Below, piece after piece: positions 17,012 through 25,426 of a DNA stretch of 31,336 nt. Position 1 is the first letter of the stretch, and every line of letters begins with the position of its first letter. The notes below the pieces were generated by a model. That model worked only from the letters and a program-made list of their open reading frames with translations. It ran no database searches and was not told the origin of the DNA. Origin of the DNA: Thermodesulfobacteriota bacterium (GTDB lineage Bacteria; Desulfobacterota; BSN033; UBA1163). A program made the position numbers and the translations under genes. The DNA lies in the NCBI GenBank assembly GCA_030024065.1, contig JASEIE010000010.1, forward strand, positions 1 to 31,336. Direction: 5' to 3'.

Positions 17012-17239
17012 TTGACCAAAATGCCGCTTCGCTCGAACGCCTGGACGGCGTTCGCATTTTGGTCAACGGCTGGCGGGCGAGCGAAAGGCTTCAGCCGAAA
17101 ATCAACCGAAGGTATTTCTAACAACCGTAGGCACTTAGCGAAGCGCCACTTCGGCCAACAGGCGAGTGAACGGCTGAAGCCAAAATGCCCTAAGGGGCAC
17201 TTCGCTCACCCGCCAGCCGTTAGTCATTCATTGCAGGCA
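17012..17239 (+). repeat. Recombination-site-like palindrome 1 (next to the recombinase)
   Basis: This element fills most of the 418-nt gap after the recombinase. A near-perfect cruciform pairs TTGACCAAAATGC (17012-17024) with GCATTTTGGTCAA (17054-17066), with an inner stem CGAACGCC/GGCGTTCG (17034-17041, 17047-17054). It abuts a second palindrome whose arms are AACGGCTGGCGGG at 17065-17077 and CCCGCCAGCCGTT at 17209-17221 (21-nt arms with one mismatch). The right core is GTTAGTCATTCATTGCAGGC (17219-17238). Just upstream, GGAGACGC/GCGTCTCC (16986-17004) forms a hairpin without a T-tract. A 102-codon frame crossing this element is not a gene. Confidence 0.7.
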
Positions 17240-17316
17240 TGGAGACTTTACAAAACCAAAATTTTGTATCGAAGTCTTGCAATCTTGAATACCTACTTTA
17301 AAAGGAGGTATGGAAA

Positions 17317-17958
17317 ATGAGAAAAGAATTTACGAGGTCCTGGAAGATTAAATTATGCGGTAGCCTTTGCGCTTTGCTGGTATTAACTTTCGTTTGGGTT
17401 AATCAATCAAACTCAGAAAATCGTCGGAAGTATTCCATAATGTCAGTTGAAGAAGCGAGCGAGATTGTGAGTAGAATAATTCAAACACGGAAACAAGAAA
17501 TTAAAGGTTGGTACTACAAGAATCCCTTTTCTTCTTGGTCCTTACCTAAAGGTGGCATCATATCACGAGGAGTGAAAATTGATGATAAAGACTATGTAGT
17601 TTGGGCTGCCGCTCAACCAGATTCAATCCGTACAACTTATAGATCTGCCTTTTCCGCAATTGCACCAAACATCAAGGAATCCACGATAGAATCTGTTCTT
17701 AACGGCATATTCGTAACAAGTGTTGATCTTGAAGTACTCAAAAAACCAACCCAGATTATTGAGAAGAGTGGCTATGAATGGTGGGTAGGACCTCATGGAA
17801 TTATCTTATCTTTAGACAATTATATTTTTTTTGAAGAACCGATTAAGGACTTCTCTATGTCTCCACCAACTATATATGTAGTAGAATTCTCCTTGCTCCC
17901 AGGAGAGAATGCTGGATTTGCTATCCATGTTAAAGATAAGGTTATTCAATTTAAATGA
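17317..17958 (+). CDS. Exported protein of unknown function (cassette 1)
   Basis: A 213-residue protein with a basic N terminus and hydrophobic segment (RSWKIKLCGSLCALLVLTFV, about 6-25), a signal peptide or membrane anchor. The mature part contains YSIMSVEEASEIVSRIIQTR, then WYYKNPFSSWSLPKGGI and a beta-rich C terminus (VVEFSLLPGENAGFAIHVKD). I do not recognise the family. An excellent AAAGGAGG ribosome site (17301-17308) precedes the ATG. The gene lies alone between sites 1 and 2. Confidence 0.75.
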   Translation: MRKEFTRSWKIKLCGSLCALLVLTFVWVNQSNSENRRKYSIMSVEEASEIVSRIIQTRKQEIKGWYYKNPFSSWSLPKGGIISRGVKIDDKDYVVWAAAQPDSIRTTYRSAFSAIAPNIKESTIESVLNGIFVTSVDLEVLKKPTQIIEKSGYEWWVGPHGIILSLDNYIFFEEPIKDFSMSPPTIYVVEFSLLPGENAGFAIHVKDKVIQFK

Positions 17959-18033
17959 GTGCTAAGAGATTGCATAGAATTTGGGACATCTGATTGAGAA
18001 ATTCGTTAGGAATGGAATGGTCTGTCTGGTCAT

Positions 18034-18107
18034 GGCTGCAACGACCAGTTAACACAGGCCAAAAGATTTGCACACAAATGCTATCGCACTTCTTTTAGCC
18101 TTGAACG
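18034..18107 (+). repeat. Recombination-site-like palindrome 2 (decayed)
   Basis: The left arm GGCTGCAACGACCAGTTAAC (18034-18053) is followed by AGGCCAAAAGA, a loop with AAATGCTATCGCACT, and TCTTTTAGCC before TTGAACGATAG. The body closely matches site 5 (26188-26283), but the right core GTTAGCC has become GATAGTA and the GCTCATTGC segment is lost, so the site is probably inactive. The rest of 17959-18388 holds the HEAT-like remnant described next and no other gene. Confidence 0.6.
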
Positions 18108-18272
18108 ATAGTAGAAACAATTGGAAGGGTCCATGGGCCTAATGCGTTAATCTCTGCTTTGAATAACACGAATTCTAGTATTCTAGGGAATGCTGCAGTA
18201 ATGCTATGGAAGATAACAGGCCAAAGCTTCGGAGAAGACACAGCAAAATGGGGAATGGTGGGGGAAAAATAA
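18105..18272 (+). pseudogene. HEAT-repeat protein fragment
   Basis: A 55-codon frame runs from just after a TGA inside site 2 to TAA 18270-18272. It reads like the last HEAT-type repeat of a longer protein: ALISALNNTNSSILGNAAVM followed by LWKITGQSFGEDTAKWGMVG, a closing pattern I associate with HEAT-repeat proteins. It has no start codon and begins exactly at the decayed right arm, so a cassette gene seems to have lost its 5' end, perhaps with the same deletion that damaged the site. Confidence 0.45.
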
Positions 18273-18388
18273 ATGAAAATGAGGAAAGTTCCCGACCTTG
18301 AACGTGGAGGGCACTTTTGACAAACGTGTTCCGGACGACGGAAGTCCCCCTTGTTCCGACCATCGCGATCTAAAAGAGGAGGTGCCAA

Positions 18389-19240
18389 ATGGTGAAGAAA
18401 GGGTCCGCACTTGTGATTATCTTTGTCATTCTCTCTTGGGTCAGCGTAATACTGGCATCAGAATTCCTTCTTGCCCAGAGGGCAGCTGAGGTGTCCCGGC
18501 AGACCAAAGACTATTTCCCCCTGGCCGTGGGTAATCGGTGGACTTACAAAGTGCTCATTCCTCCAGAAGGTAGGCACCCTTTCTCTTATTATGAATTCAA
18601 GTTCGCGAAAGAATCCTCAAGGTTTTCAGTCGTATCTAAGAAATTTCCTGCGCCTGCGGGGGAGTGGGAAGTGACCTTTACGGTTGCAAGGAGATCGGAG
18701 AAAGGAGACTTTCAGGTTGAGGTCAAAGGGTGCGAACAAGGAAGGGTTCCCAGATATGAATATCTTGCAGAAGGATTCACCGTTGGCTGGAACATTGTCA
18801 GACAGGAAAATAACCCGTTAGCGATTGTCGAAAAATTAACAGGAATCGCAAAGTATTCCTTGACCAGAGATAAGATTGAATCCGAGATGTTCTTTGGTCT
18901 CTTGATACCCGATTCGAAACTTTCGCCATCCGGGAAGGAACGGGAGAAGTCAAAGAAAACACCAACCTGGCAAATTGAATCTAAGGTCATTAGCGGAGCA
19001 GTCACAGTACCATCTGGAATATTCTACAATTGCCTCAGCAACATCTGGTCTCTCCCGGGCAATAACGAGGAAAAGGACCTTCATTCGGCTGATGCCGGTT
19101 TTACAATCGAACGCATATTCGCAGAAGGGGTCGGGCTTATATCTGAAATTCAGCGCGATGCGGCCGGAGACATCAGATATAAAATGGAATTAATATCATC
19201 CGAGTTAGATAACGGGGCCGTGGTACTGCCAAAAAGGTGA
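18389..19240 (+). CDS. Exported protein of unknown function (cassette 2, gene a)
   Basis: A 283-residue protein with a signal peptide (MVKKGSALVIIFVILSWVSV). The mature N terminus DYFPLAVGNRWTYKVLIP is a motif common in secreted beta-rich proteins of unknown function; the remainder alternates strands (GEWEVTFTVARRSEKGDFQV) and ends with GLISEIQRDAAGDIRYKMEL. Ribosome site GAGGAGG (18376-18382) fits the ATG. The stop TGA overlaps an ATG at 19241 that opens only a 16-codon frame, so the next gene may be read by coupling. Confidence 0.75.
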   Translation: MVKKGSALVIIFVILSWVSVILASEFLLAQRAAEVSRQTKDYFPLAVGNRWTYKVLIPPEGRHPFSYYEFKFAKESSRFSVVSKKFPAPAGEWEVTFTVARRSEKGDFQVEVKGCEQGRVPRYEYLAEGFTVGWNIVRQENNPLAIVEKLTGIAKYSLTRDKIESEMFFGLLIPDSKLSPSGKEREKSKKTPTWQIESKVISGAVTVPSGIFYNCLSNIWSLPGNNEEKDLHSADAGFTIERIFAEGVGLISEIQRDAAGDIRYKMELISSELDNGAVVLPKR

Positions 19241-19337
19241 ATGTTGCCCTCTGAAAACATCAAAACCCAATATCGCGAAAAGGGGGATTGACAACACGAA
19301 ACAGAGAAAGGAAAACACCGTCCTCTTAGCGCTCTCT

Positions 19338-20588
19338 TTGTGCTTAATGGCAGTCTTGTTTCTGGATCTTTCAAATTCCCATGCCCAAACCAATCCCAAT
19401 ACAATCACGTTTGATAATCGCTCTGGAGAACCGGCTCAGGTAATTCTGATAGGACTAACAGGAAAAGCTATCGAAGTTCCTAATGGACAAAGCCGCACAG
19501 TAAACGTCGCGGGTGGCAAATATAACCTTTTTATTCGATATGGCAGTAACCCAGATCAATATACCTACAGCGAAGGTGACCCGTTTACCGTGACTCAGAC
19601 TGCAACTCAATATTCGGTGATTACTATCACCCTGCACAAGATTATAGGTGGTAATTACCAGACTCATCCAACCTCTCGTGAAAAGTTTGAAAAGGCCCTT
19701 GCTCAATCTGAACAAATACCCCGTGAAGTTTCATCTATAGAAAAACCACATCAAGTTCAGACGGTTGAAGTACCTAAGGTTATTGAGACACCTAAGATTC
19801 AGACATATGAAATACCTAAAATTCAAACTTTTGAGGTGCCTAAGCTCCAATCATATGAACTTCCAAAGATTCAAACATTCGAAGTACCAAAGATTCAAAC
19901 GTTTGAGATACCCAAAGTCTATGAACTACCTAAAGTCTATGAACTCCCTAAAGTGTATGAGCTTCCGAAAGTGTATGAAATACCTAAGGTCCATGAACTA
20001 CCCAAAATCCAAGCGTTTGAGCCGCCTCCAAAAATTCAAGGAATAGAACGACTTCCCAAAGCCCAAGAGCCGGTCATAAAGGACAGACAAGCAGATCAAG
20101 GAAATTGTGGTCTGACCTGGGAGGGTCTACTGCTTGGATCTTCGACGATCGACGACGCCCGCAATCGCTTCGGAGAGCCCGACGAGATAGCTGGTGGAGG
20201 TGAAATCCTTATCTACCACCACAAGGCGGGGTTGCTTCCGCATGCTACGTTCTACCTCTTTAAACTGCATTTCCATCTGGGCCGCCTCGGGGCAGTTCAA
20301 ATGTTTAAGGAATTGGATCCTCAGAAATTGTATAAACCAGCCACGCCCTTCAATCGGAGTGAGCTTGTCTCGAAGTATGGGCAGCCATTCAAGACCGAGC
20401 AAATCAAAAGTGGTGAGATGTTCACAGGTTGTATGGAGGAATGGTTTTTTTTGAATAAGAAACGGGAGGCCATTCTCAAAGCGACTTGCTGTGCTAGCTT
20501 TTTTCCCCGTGGCGAATCAGTCCCAATGATATTGGAGTGGTTTTTTGTCTGGCCAAAAGAAGATGTCCGCCCAAAAAAAGATAAATGA
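19338..20588 (+). CDS. Exported PK-repeat protein with BamE-like C-terminal domain (cassette 2, gene b)
   Basis: About 416 residues from TTG 19338. Architecture: signal peptide; a domain (about 18-105) beginning NPNTITFDNRSGEPAQVILI and shared with the protein at 27414; a repeat zone (about 137-244) of 8-residue PKIQTFEx and 6-residue PKVYEx units; and a C-terminal domain (about 257-405) with GLTWEGLLLGSSTIDDARNR and FGEPDEI, resembling the BamE/SmpA fold. The true start is unclear: the frame is open upstream with no ATG, and the basic n-region KQRK expected of the signal peptide lies at 19299-19310, before the TTG, so initiation at a rare codon such as ATT 19287, or a frameshift, is possible. 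Unlike most cassettes there is no recombination site between it and the gene before. The extended Pro/Lys/Glu zone may act as a spacer across the periplasm. Confidence 0.8.
   Translation: MCLMAVLFLDLSNSHAQTNPNTITFDNRSGEPAQVILIGLTGKAIEVPNGQSRTVNVAGGKYNLFIRYGSNPDQYTYSEGDPFTVTQTATQYSVITITLHKIIGGNYQTHPTSREKFEKALAQSEQIPREVSSIEKPHQVQTVEVPKVIETPKIQTYEIPKIQTFEVPKLQSYELPKIQTFEVPKIQTFEIPKVYELPKVYELPKVYELPKVYEIPKVHELPKIQAFEPPPKIQGIERLPKAQEPVIKDRQADQGNCGLTWEGLLLGSSTIDDARNRFGEPDEIAGGGEILIYHHKAGLLPHATFYLFKLHFHLGRLGAVQMFKELDPQKLYKPATPFNRSELVSKYGQPFKTEQIKSGEMFTGCMEEWFFLNKKREAILKATCCASFFPRGESVPMILEWFFVWPKEDVRPKKDK
19746..20069 (+). repeat. PKIQTFEx / PKVYEx coding repeats (copy 1)
   Basis: In-frame tandem units of 24 nt (PKIQTFEx, five copies) and 18 nt (PKVYEx and variants, six copies), with a few 27-nt units at the end. 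Neighbouring units keep the amino acids but use different codons, for example CCTAAAGTCTATGAAC and CCGAAAGTGTATGAAA. Confidence 0.9.
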
Positions 20589-20641
20589 GAAACGGTTATT
20601 TATATTTAAACGGCGGAAACGGGACGATTCTATTTAAAGAA

Positions 20642-20746
20642 TGCCCGCAACAGCAGATAACACAAGATTGGCGTTTCCACCCTTCGGGAAATCCCGACTT
20701 TATCGGGACTTCGCCAATCCAAAACGTTATCTGCTCATTGTAGGCA
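20642..20746 (+). repeat. Recombination-site-like palindrome 3
   Basis: Left arm TGCCCGCAACAGCAGATAAC (20642-20661), right arm GTTATCTGCTCATTGTAGGC (20726-20745); the inner stem GATTGGCG (20666-20673) pairs with CGCCAATC (20712-20719), with further stems TCGGGAAATCCCGA inside. Upstream, GGGACGATTCTATTTAAAG (20622-20640) is also seen in similar form before site 6. The next gene's GGAGG ribosome site follows within 6-8 nt. Confidence 0.8.
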
Positions 20747-20765
20747 GAAAAGGAGGTAGAGGAAG

Positions 20766-22871
20766 ATGGAAAGAGTAAGGTTTATCTCATTTTGGATACC
20801 TGTATCTTTGGTTTTAATGCTTGCTTTTGCAGTGCCTTATGCTTTTGCCATTGAGAAGAAAGTTGAGGAAGCCCTTCTTAAAGGTAACTGGGAAAAGGTT
20901 ATTGAAATTCTAAAACAAGATGACTCAAAGGCGAATGACCCTGTAGCCAGGCTCATTATGGGTCATGCTTGTCTTGCTACAAACAAGAATAATGAGTCAA
21001 TGCTTCTCTTTTTATCTTTAAAAGAAGACTCTGACCTCAAGTTGTGGGTTGACTGGACTCAATCGTTTTTAGGCAAATATTCTCAAAACCCAATTCCCCT
21101 TTTTCTATCAGCTGATGCAAGGGCAAGGCAGGGAAGATTTAAAGAAGCAATAGATGAATTCACGAAAGCCATCAGTGTAAAAGAAGACTTTGCCCTTGCC
21201 TATAATGGCCGTGGGGTTGCCCGTGTATTGAACAACGAATGGGATGGAGCATTGGTAGATTTCATTCGGGCAATGCAAGTTGATTCAAAGTTATCCGATG
21301 CTTATGCATCCTTAGGTAATTATTGGGTAATCAGAGAAGCACCTGATGGGGCAATAGAAGCATTTAACCAAGCTCTCTCTATCAACTCAGAGTTTGCCCT
21401 TGCTTATAATGGTAGAGGTGCAGGCTATTTTGGCAAGGGTGAGTTTGACAACGCAGCGATGGATTTCAGTATAGCCTCTCAACTCAGTCCTATCCTTCTC
21501 ATAGCTGATATCAACCAAGGTTTTGTCTCTGCCTATGGCTCAAAACTTATTACTGTTGCAGAAGAACTTAAAAAAAAACCAGGAATGACTTTCAAGAGTA
21601 TAAATGAACAATATCCTAATCTCTTAAAGGAACAACACCATCAATTATTAAACATGCTTCCTTCCCAGAGAGATCAGGAATTCTGGAGAAAGATTGATAA
21701 ATTACCAGAACTATCTCAAAATGAACTCAAATTCCTTATCCAAGAGCACGGGTTACAAAAGGTACAGATAGCGGTATTTTTAAAGATTCAGGATTTCTCA
21801 AAAGAGGCAACAGAAATTAACCAAAAGCAACAGCATCTCGCCTCCTTGATTCCACGCTATAACACGAAGATTTTAGGACTTCAGCTAGGGGAGACAATTC
21901 TTTCTCTTGGTTTGGCATCTCGGGGGACAATTAGAGATATAGGGGAAGGGCCGGAGTATAGCGAAATGGCTCAAGCAAAAGCAGAATTTCGAACAACCGG
22001 AGCATTTGCATCATACATACCCAATCGTGGCTGGTCCTTATTTTTTAGTGCTATCCCCTTGAATTTTGAACCTATTACCATAGTTGGTAAAATTATAGGA
22101 ATAGGTATGAAATTAGGACGCTATCACCTTGAGGATGAGCGTCAAAGAACTCTTTTTGAAATGGATAAACTCAATAAGCAGGCCTATATATCTGCTGCTA
22201 ACGCCAAGGTATATAGTGATATACTTCGAATCTTTCCAGATTTGTCAACTCAAAAACAAATAAAACTCCCATCTTCTCAAATCCCCGGTTATTATACCTC
22301 CTTTGACCGACCATTGACCGAGCTCGGAGCACTTGCCTCAATGGTTGACAAAGGGATAAAAGTTAAAGAAGGCCTGCCCCGCAGTGCCCTCATTGTATCC
22401 CAAGACCCTTTTAGAACAAACCTCCTTCAATCTGAGCTCAGCAAATATGGGTTTCAGACAAAAGTAATTCCTCCTGGGAGCGATCCACAAACGATAGCAA
22501 AGCAATGGGACGCAGATATTATCCTCGGGATTAAAGGAACATACGGGACTCCCAAGATAGACCTAAAGTTGCCGCAACTTCCGAGATATAGAACAGATGA
22601 TTTTGGACCTCCAGGGGATTTTCCACCCCCCATGCGTCCTCCTGCCGCTATTGGAACTCCACAAATGATCCAGCCCCAAATCCAGCAACCCTTGGACTGG
22701 GGAAAACCTTTTATCCCCATTTATCCAAAAGGATCACCAGGTGGAATAAGCACAGAGGAATTGGCCAAATCCTTTGTAGACAAAGGAAACTGGCCAGTCT
22801 TGACCTCATTCAGTCTGCTCTATATGGCAAGGCCTTCGGCTGTAGACCCAAATAAGGGAGGAGGTAAGTAA
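20766..22871 (+). CDS. Exported TPR protein (cassette 3, gene a)
   Basis: A 701-residue protein with a signal peptide cleaved near AFA|IE (residue 28). Residues about 112-243 hold four tetratricopeptide repeats (for example ALAYNGRGVARVLNNEWDGA and AIEAFNQALSINSEFALAYN), which mediate protein contacts. The middle is helical with a possible membrane-associated stretch near WSLFFSAIPLNFEPITIVGK. Near residue 540 SALIVSQDPFRTNLLQSELS begins a small alpha/beta segment, then a proline-rich tail (about 612-650). Ribosome site GGAGG at 20752-20756. It is followed after 2 nt by the next gene, whose ribosome site lies in its final codons, so the pair is translationally coupled and likely functions together. 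Confidence 0.82.
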   Translation: MERVRFISFWIPVSLVLMLAFAVPYAFAIEKKVEEALLKGNWEKVIEILKQDDSKANDPVARLIMGHACLATNKNNESMLLFLSLKEDSDLKLWVDWTQSFLGKYSQNPIPLFLSADARARQGRFKEAIDEFTKAISVKEDFALAYNGRGVARVLNNEWDGALVDFIRAMQVDSKLSDAYASLGNYWVIREAPDGAIEAFNQALSINSEFALAYNGRGAGYFGKGEFDNAAMDFSIASQLSPILLIADINQGFVSAYGSKLITVAEELKKKPGMTFKSINEQYPNLLKEQHHQLLNMLPSQRDQEFWRKIDKLPELSQNELKFLIQEHGLQKVQIAVFLKIQDFSKEATEINQKQQHLASLIPRYNTKILGLQLGETILSLGLASRGTIRDIGEGPEYSEMAQAKAEFRTTGAFASYIPNRGWSLFFSAIPLNFEPITIVGKIIGIGMKLGRYHLEDERQRTLFEMDKLNKQAYISAANAKVYSDILRIFPDLSTQKQIKLPSSQIPGYYTSFDRPLTELGALASMVDKGIKVKEGLPRSALIVSQDPFRTNLLQSELSKYGFQTKVIPPGSDPQTIAKQWDADIILGIKGTYGTPKIDLKLPQLPRYRTDDFGPPGDFPPPMRPPAAIGTPQMIQPQIQQPLDWGKPFIPIYPKGSPGGISTEELAKSFVDKGNWPVLTSFSLLYMARPSAVDPNKGGGK

Positions 22872-22873
22872 AG

Positions 22874-25261
22874 ATGAGATACCTAAATCAGATACCTAAA
22901 TCTAAAGTTTTTTGGTTTTTCTTGATATTCTTGCTTTCCGTAACCGAGGGACCCTTTGCTTCTGAGTACGTTGCTTTCTCCTTGAAGGTAGCACAGGAGA
23001 GGATTATCAACGCACAAAATCAACAACATCCCCCTGAAGTCTTCAACCTAGGAGGCATCACAGCGATTAGGGGTCTGGTCTATGACCGAAAGGCAAAGGA
23101 GGCGATCCTGGTAGGGGAGAAGGACCCAAATCGTGCTCCCGTGACCATTGACGACTTTGCAATTGCCCTAAGAGCCCGATTTGTCCATAGCAAGTGGCCA
23201 TTGGTTAGCATTGACCCAACCGAGGAAACCAAGAAAACCGAGATGCAGATTGTTCGCTCTGAAGGTGGGATTGAGGATACTCGGTTTGGCGAAGACCTCT
23301 TTGATGCTGATTACCGCCTCAAAAGGATGGGTATGGGTCTTCTTGCCTATGGCATACCAGGGCTTAAAACTTACTGGGATCTAAGAATGGAAAGTGCAAA
23401 GGAGAAACCCGAGGGAAGCCATAGAATTGGCTCCCGCTTCTGGTTTTATCCTGTGCTTCCAAGTGTTTCGGTAAGGGAGGATGTTGTAGCCATAAAGGGA
23501 CTGAAGGTTGGGGTATTCACTGAGGTCCTCTCGGCTGAGATAGATGGGAAGAAGATAGAGGATCTTTCCACTTTCCAGGATGAAGCCGGTGACAGATTTG
23601 CGAAATCATTAAGTGATTCTTTTGAGGAACTCTCAAGGTTACACCCGTCCTTTTCGAGGCTTCGGGGCTTAAATGAGTTGGTGGCTTTGAGCAAGGCCAT
23701 TGAGGAGATGGATGAGAAACCCGATCTTACTTTCTGGTTAAATGACTATCCGGTCAGGAAGGTAGAGACAAAGAAAAATATAGAACTTTTGAAGAGAAAA
23801 GAAGAATTTCAATTACCAGTTATGGGCAGAGTTTATAGAAAATATATAGAGCTTTCGGGAGGTGTGCAACTTAGGGCCATCGCTCTGAGACTAAAAGCAG
23901 GTGATGTAACGGCACTAAAAGAGGCGGTTTTAAACACAAGACCCGGACCGAACGCCTTATGCTGGGGTTTTATCGTAGGTGACTGGATTATACCGACATC
24001 CACTGAGATAGATTTGGCCTCAGCAGCTGCGCTTTATGCTCACGGGGAGTTCCTGTTTCAGGCAAGAGACTACGACCATGCAATAGACTTCTGGCTACAA
24101 GTGGTGCGAGCGTATCCAGAAATTGGCGAGATCTATCTCAAGATTGGAATGGCTTATGAGCGTAAAGGTATGCCGAATGTCGCAGCAGATTATTACAAGA
24201 AAGCTCAGGATGTTCAGGAGGCAGCCCCCAAACCCATTGAGTTGAAGGAGTTTAGACCTGTTGAGATACCTAGCATTAGGCCATATGAGTTACCCAAAGC
24301 TCAAACATTCGAGTTGCCTAAGGTTCAAACATTTGAATTGCCCAAGATCCAGACATTTGAGGTGCCTAAAATGCTGGAGATCCCAAAAGTCCAAACATTC
24401 GAGATCCCCAGGGTCCAGACATTTGAGTTACCAAAAATTCAAACGTTCGATGTACCTAAAGTGATTGAGCTCCCCAAGATTCAGACGTACGAAATACCGA
24501 AAATTCAGACTTTTGAGGTACCCAAGCTCCAAAAATTTGAGTTGCCAAAAATCCAAACTTATGAGCTCCCTAAAATTCAAACATTTGAGGTACCTAAAGT
24601 TAGTGAGATACCTAAGATCCAAACATATGAGATTCCTAAAGTACAAACATTTGAGATGCCTAAGATTCAAACATTTGAGTTTCCAAAGATTCAAACCTTT
24701 GAAATACCTAAAGTGTACGAAATACCCAAAGTTTATGAAATACCTAAAGTCTATGAAATACCTAAGGTTTATGAACTACCGAAGATCCAAACCTTTGAAC
24801 CACTTCCTAAAATTCAAACAATAGAACCGCTTCCCAAGATTCAAGCAATGGAATTGCAGCCTACGCCTACACCAGTCCTTGACGTCGCCACAATAAAAGG
24901 GATTCTTGTTGATGGTAACACTAACAAGCCATTGGCGAACGAAACGGTAGTCCTCGGGTTCATAACAAAAGATGACAATCCGGGTATTTATTTTCGAGAA
25001 GGGAAACTATATCCTCGTACACGCACAGACTCAACAGGAGCCTTCGTTCTCAATTTCGATGCTGTGTGGCCGAGGGAAATAGACAAATCAGGTCCTTACT
25101 TTCTTGCGATAGGTCTCAGAATTCCCCAAGGGCCAATAGATAACTGGAAGTGGACAAGTGAGCTGTGGCGAGGTATGCATGGGAAGCTTGTTGCCCTTGA
25201 GGTGCAGATTGGACAGACCATAGACCTTGGAGTAGTGAAAGTTAGGCCTACCCAGGAATGA
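22874..25261 (+). CDS. Large exported PK-repeat protein with TPR and carboxypeptidase-like domains (cassette 3, gene b)
   Basis: A 795-residue protein. A signal peptide occupies about 1-29 (FLIFLLSVTEGPFAS). Residues about 45-370 contain GGITAIRGLVYDRKAKEAIL and TIDDFAIALRARF, faintly like DUF1598 proteins; this is a weak resemblance. Two TPR-like repeats follow (about 388-440, ASAAALYAHGEFLFQARDYD). The repeat zone (about 460-664) carries over 20 PKIQTFEx units and a block of four PKVYEx. The C terminus (about 671-795) looks like a carboxypeptidase-regulatory-like beta sandwich (TIKGILVDGNTNKPLANETV, then TDSTGAFVLNF). GGAGGAGG in the end of the previous gene is the ribosome site. It is probably a periplasmic or surface partner of the TPR protein. 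Confidence 0.82.
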   Translation: MRYLNQIPKSKVFWFFLIFLLSVTEGPFASEYVAFSLKVAQERIINAQNQQHPPEVFNLGGITAIRGLVYDRKAKEAILVGEKDPNRAPVTIDDFAIALRARFVHSKWPLVSIDPTEETKKTEMQIVRSEGGIEDTRFGEDLFDADYRLKRMGMGLLAYGIPGLKTYWDLRMESAKEKPEGSHRIGSRFWFYPVLPSVSVREDVVAIKGLKVGVFTEVLSAEIDGKKIEDLSTFQDEAGDRFAKSLSDSFEELSRLHPSFSRLRGLNELVALSKAIEEMDEKPDLTFWLNDYPVRKVETKKNIELLKRKEEFQLPVMGRVYRKYIELSGGVQLRAIALRLKAGDVTALKEAVLNTRPGPNALCWGFIVGDWIIPTSTEIDLASAAALYAHGEFLFQARDYDHAIDFWLQVVRAYPEIGEIYLKIGMAYERKGMPNVAADYYKKAQDVQEAAPKPIELKEFRPVEIPSIRPYELPKAQTFELPKVQTFELPKIQTFEVPKMLEIPKVQTFEIPRVQTFELPKIQTFDVPKVIELPKIQTYEIPKIQTFEVPKLQKFELPKIQTYELPKIQTFEVPKVSEIPKIQTYEIPKVQTFEMPKIQTFEFPKIQTFEIPKVYEIPKVYEIPKVYEIPKVYELPKIQTFEPLPKIQTIEPLPKIQAMELQPTPTPVLDVATIKGILVDGNTNKPLANETVVLGFITKDDNPGIYFREGKLYPRTRTDSTGAFVLNFDAVWPREIDKSGPYFLAIGLRIPQGPIDNWKWTSELWRGMHGKLVALEVQIGQTIDLGVVKVRPTQE
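24256..24865 (+). repeat. PKIQTFEx / PKVYEx coding repeats (copy 2, longest)
   Basis: About 600 nt of in-frame 24-nt and 18-nt units, ending in 27-nt PKIQTIEPL units. The last part (24758-24830) is nearly identical in DNA to 28205-28277 in the third repeat gene, which points to recombination between copies. Confidence 0.9.
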
Positions 25262-25318
25262 AGAACGCACAGATTTCAATCTCAGGTGACAGAAAGGGGG
25301 AGTTCAATTTTAAAGACC

Positions 25319-25411
25319 TGCCTACACAGGCAGATAACATGGCGGAAAAGACTAAAGTCCAAACCTTTCAGGCTTCCTTTCCGCCAAGAACGTTATCTGC
25401 TCATTGCGGGC
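25319..25411 (+). repeat. Recombination-site-like palindrome 4
   Basis: Left arm TGCCTACACAGGCAGATAAC (25319-25338) and right arm GTTATCTGCTCATTGCGGGC (25392-25411); the inner stem GGCGGAAA (25341-25348) pairs with TTTCCGCC (25378-25385). The AGGAGGAG ribosome site of the next gene begins at the edge of the right arm. A reading frame passes through the whole site, which explains why a naive start lies upstream. Confidence 0.8.
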
Positions 25412-25426
25412 AGGAGGAGAAAAGCC

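Noticed and set aside
17012..17320. 102-codon frame on the + strand
   Set aside because: It coincides with nested inverted repeats of site 1, lacks a ribosome site and reads as low-quality protein.
18095..18388. 97-codon minus-strand frame upstream of the gene at 18389
   Set aside because: It overlaps the HEAT-like remnant and the ribosome site of the next gene and shows no protein-like pattern.
24465..24824. Alternative-frame frames in the PK-repeat zones (also 19765-20046, 28072-28263)
   Set aside because: They arise because repeat units are multiples of three; their products are basic, low-complexity and unlike proteins, and no ribosome sites precede them.
24256..24865. CRISPR-like array in the regularly repeated DNA
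   Set aside because: The 18/24/27-nt units are in frame, contiguous without unique spacers, and conserve the peptide rather than the DNA.
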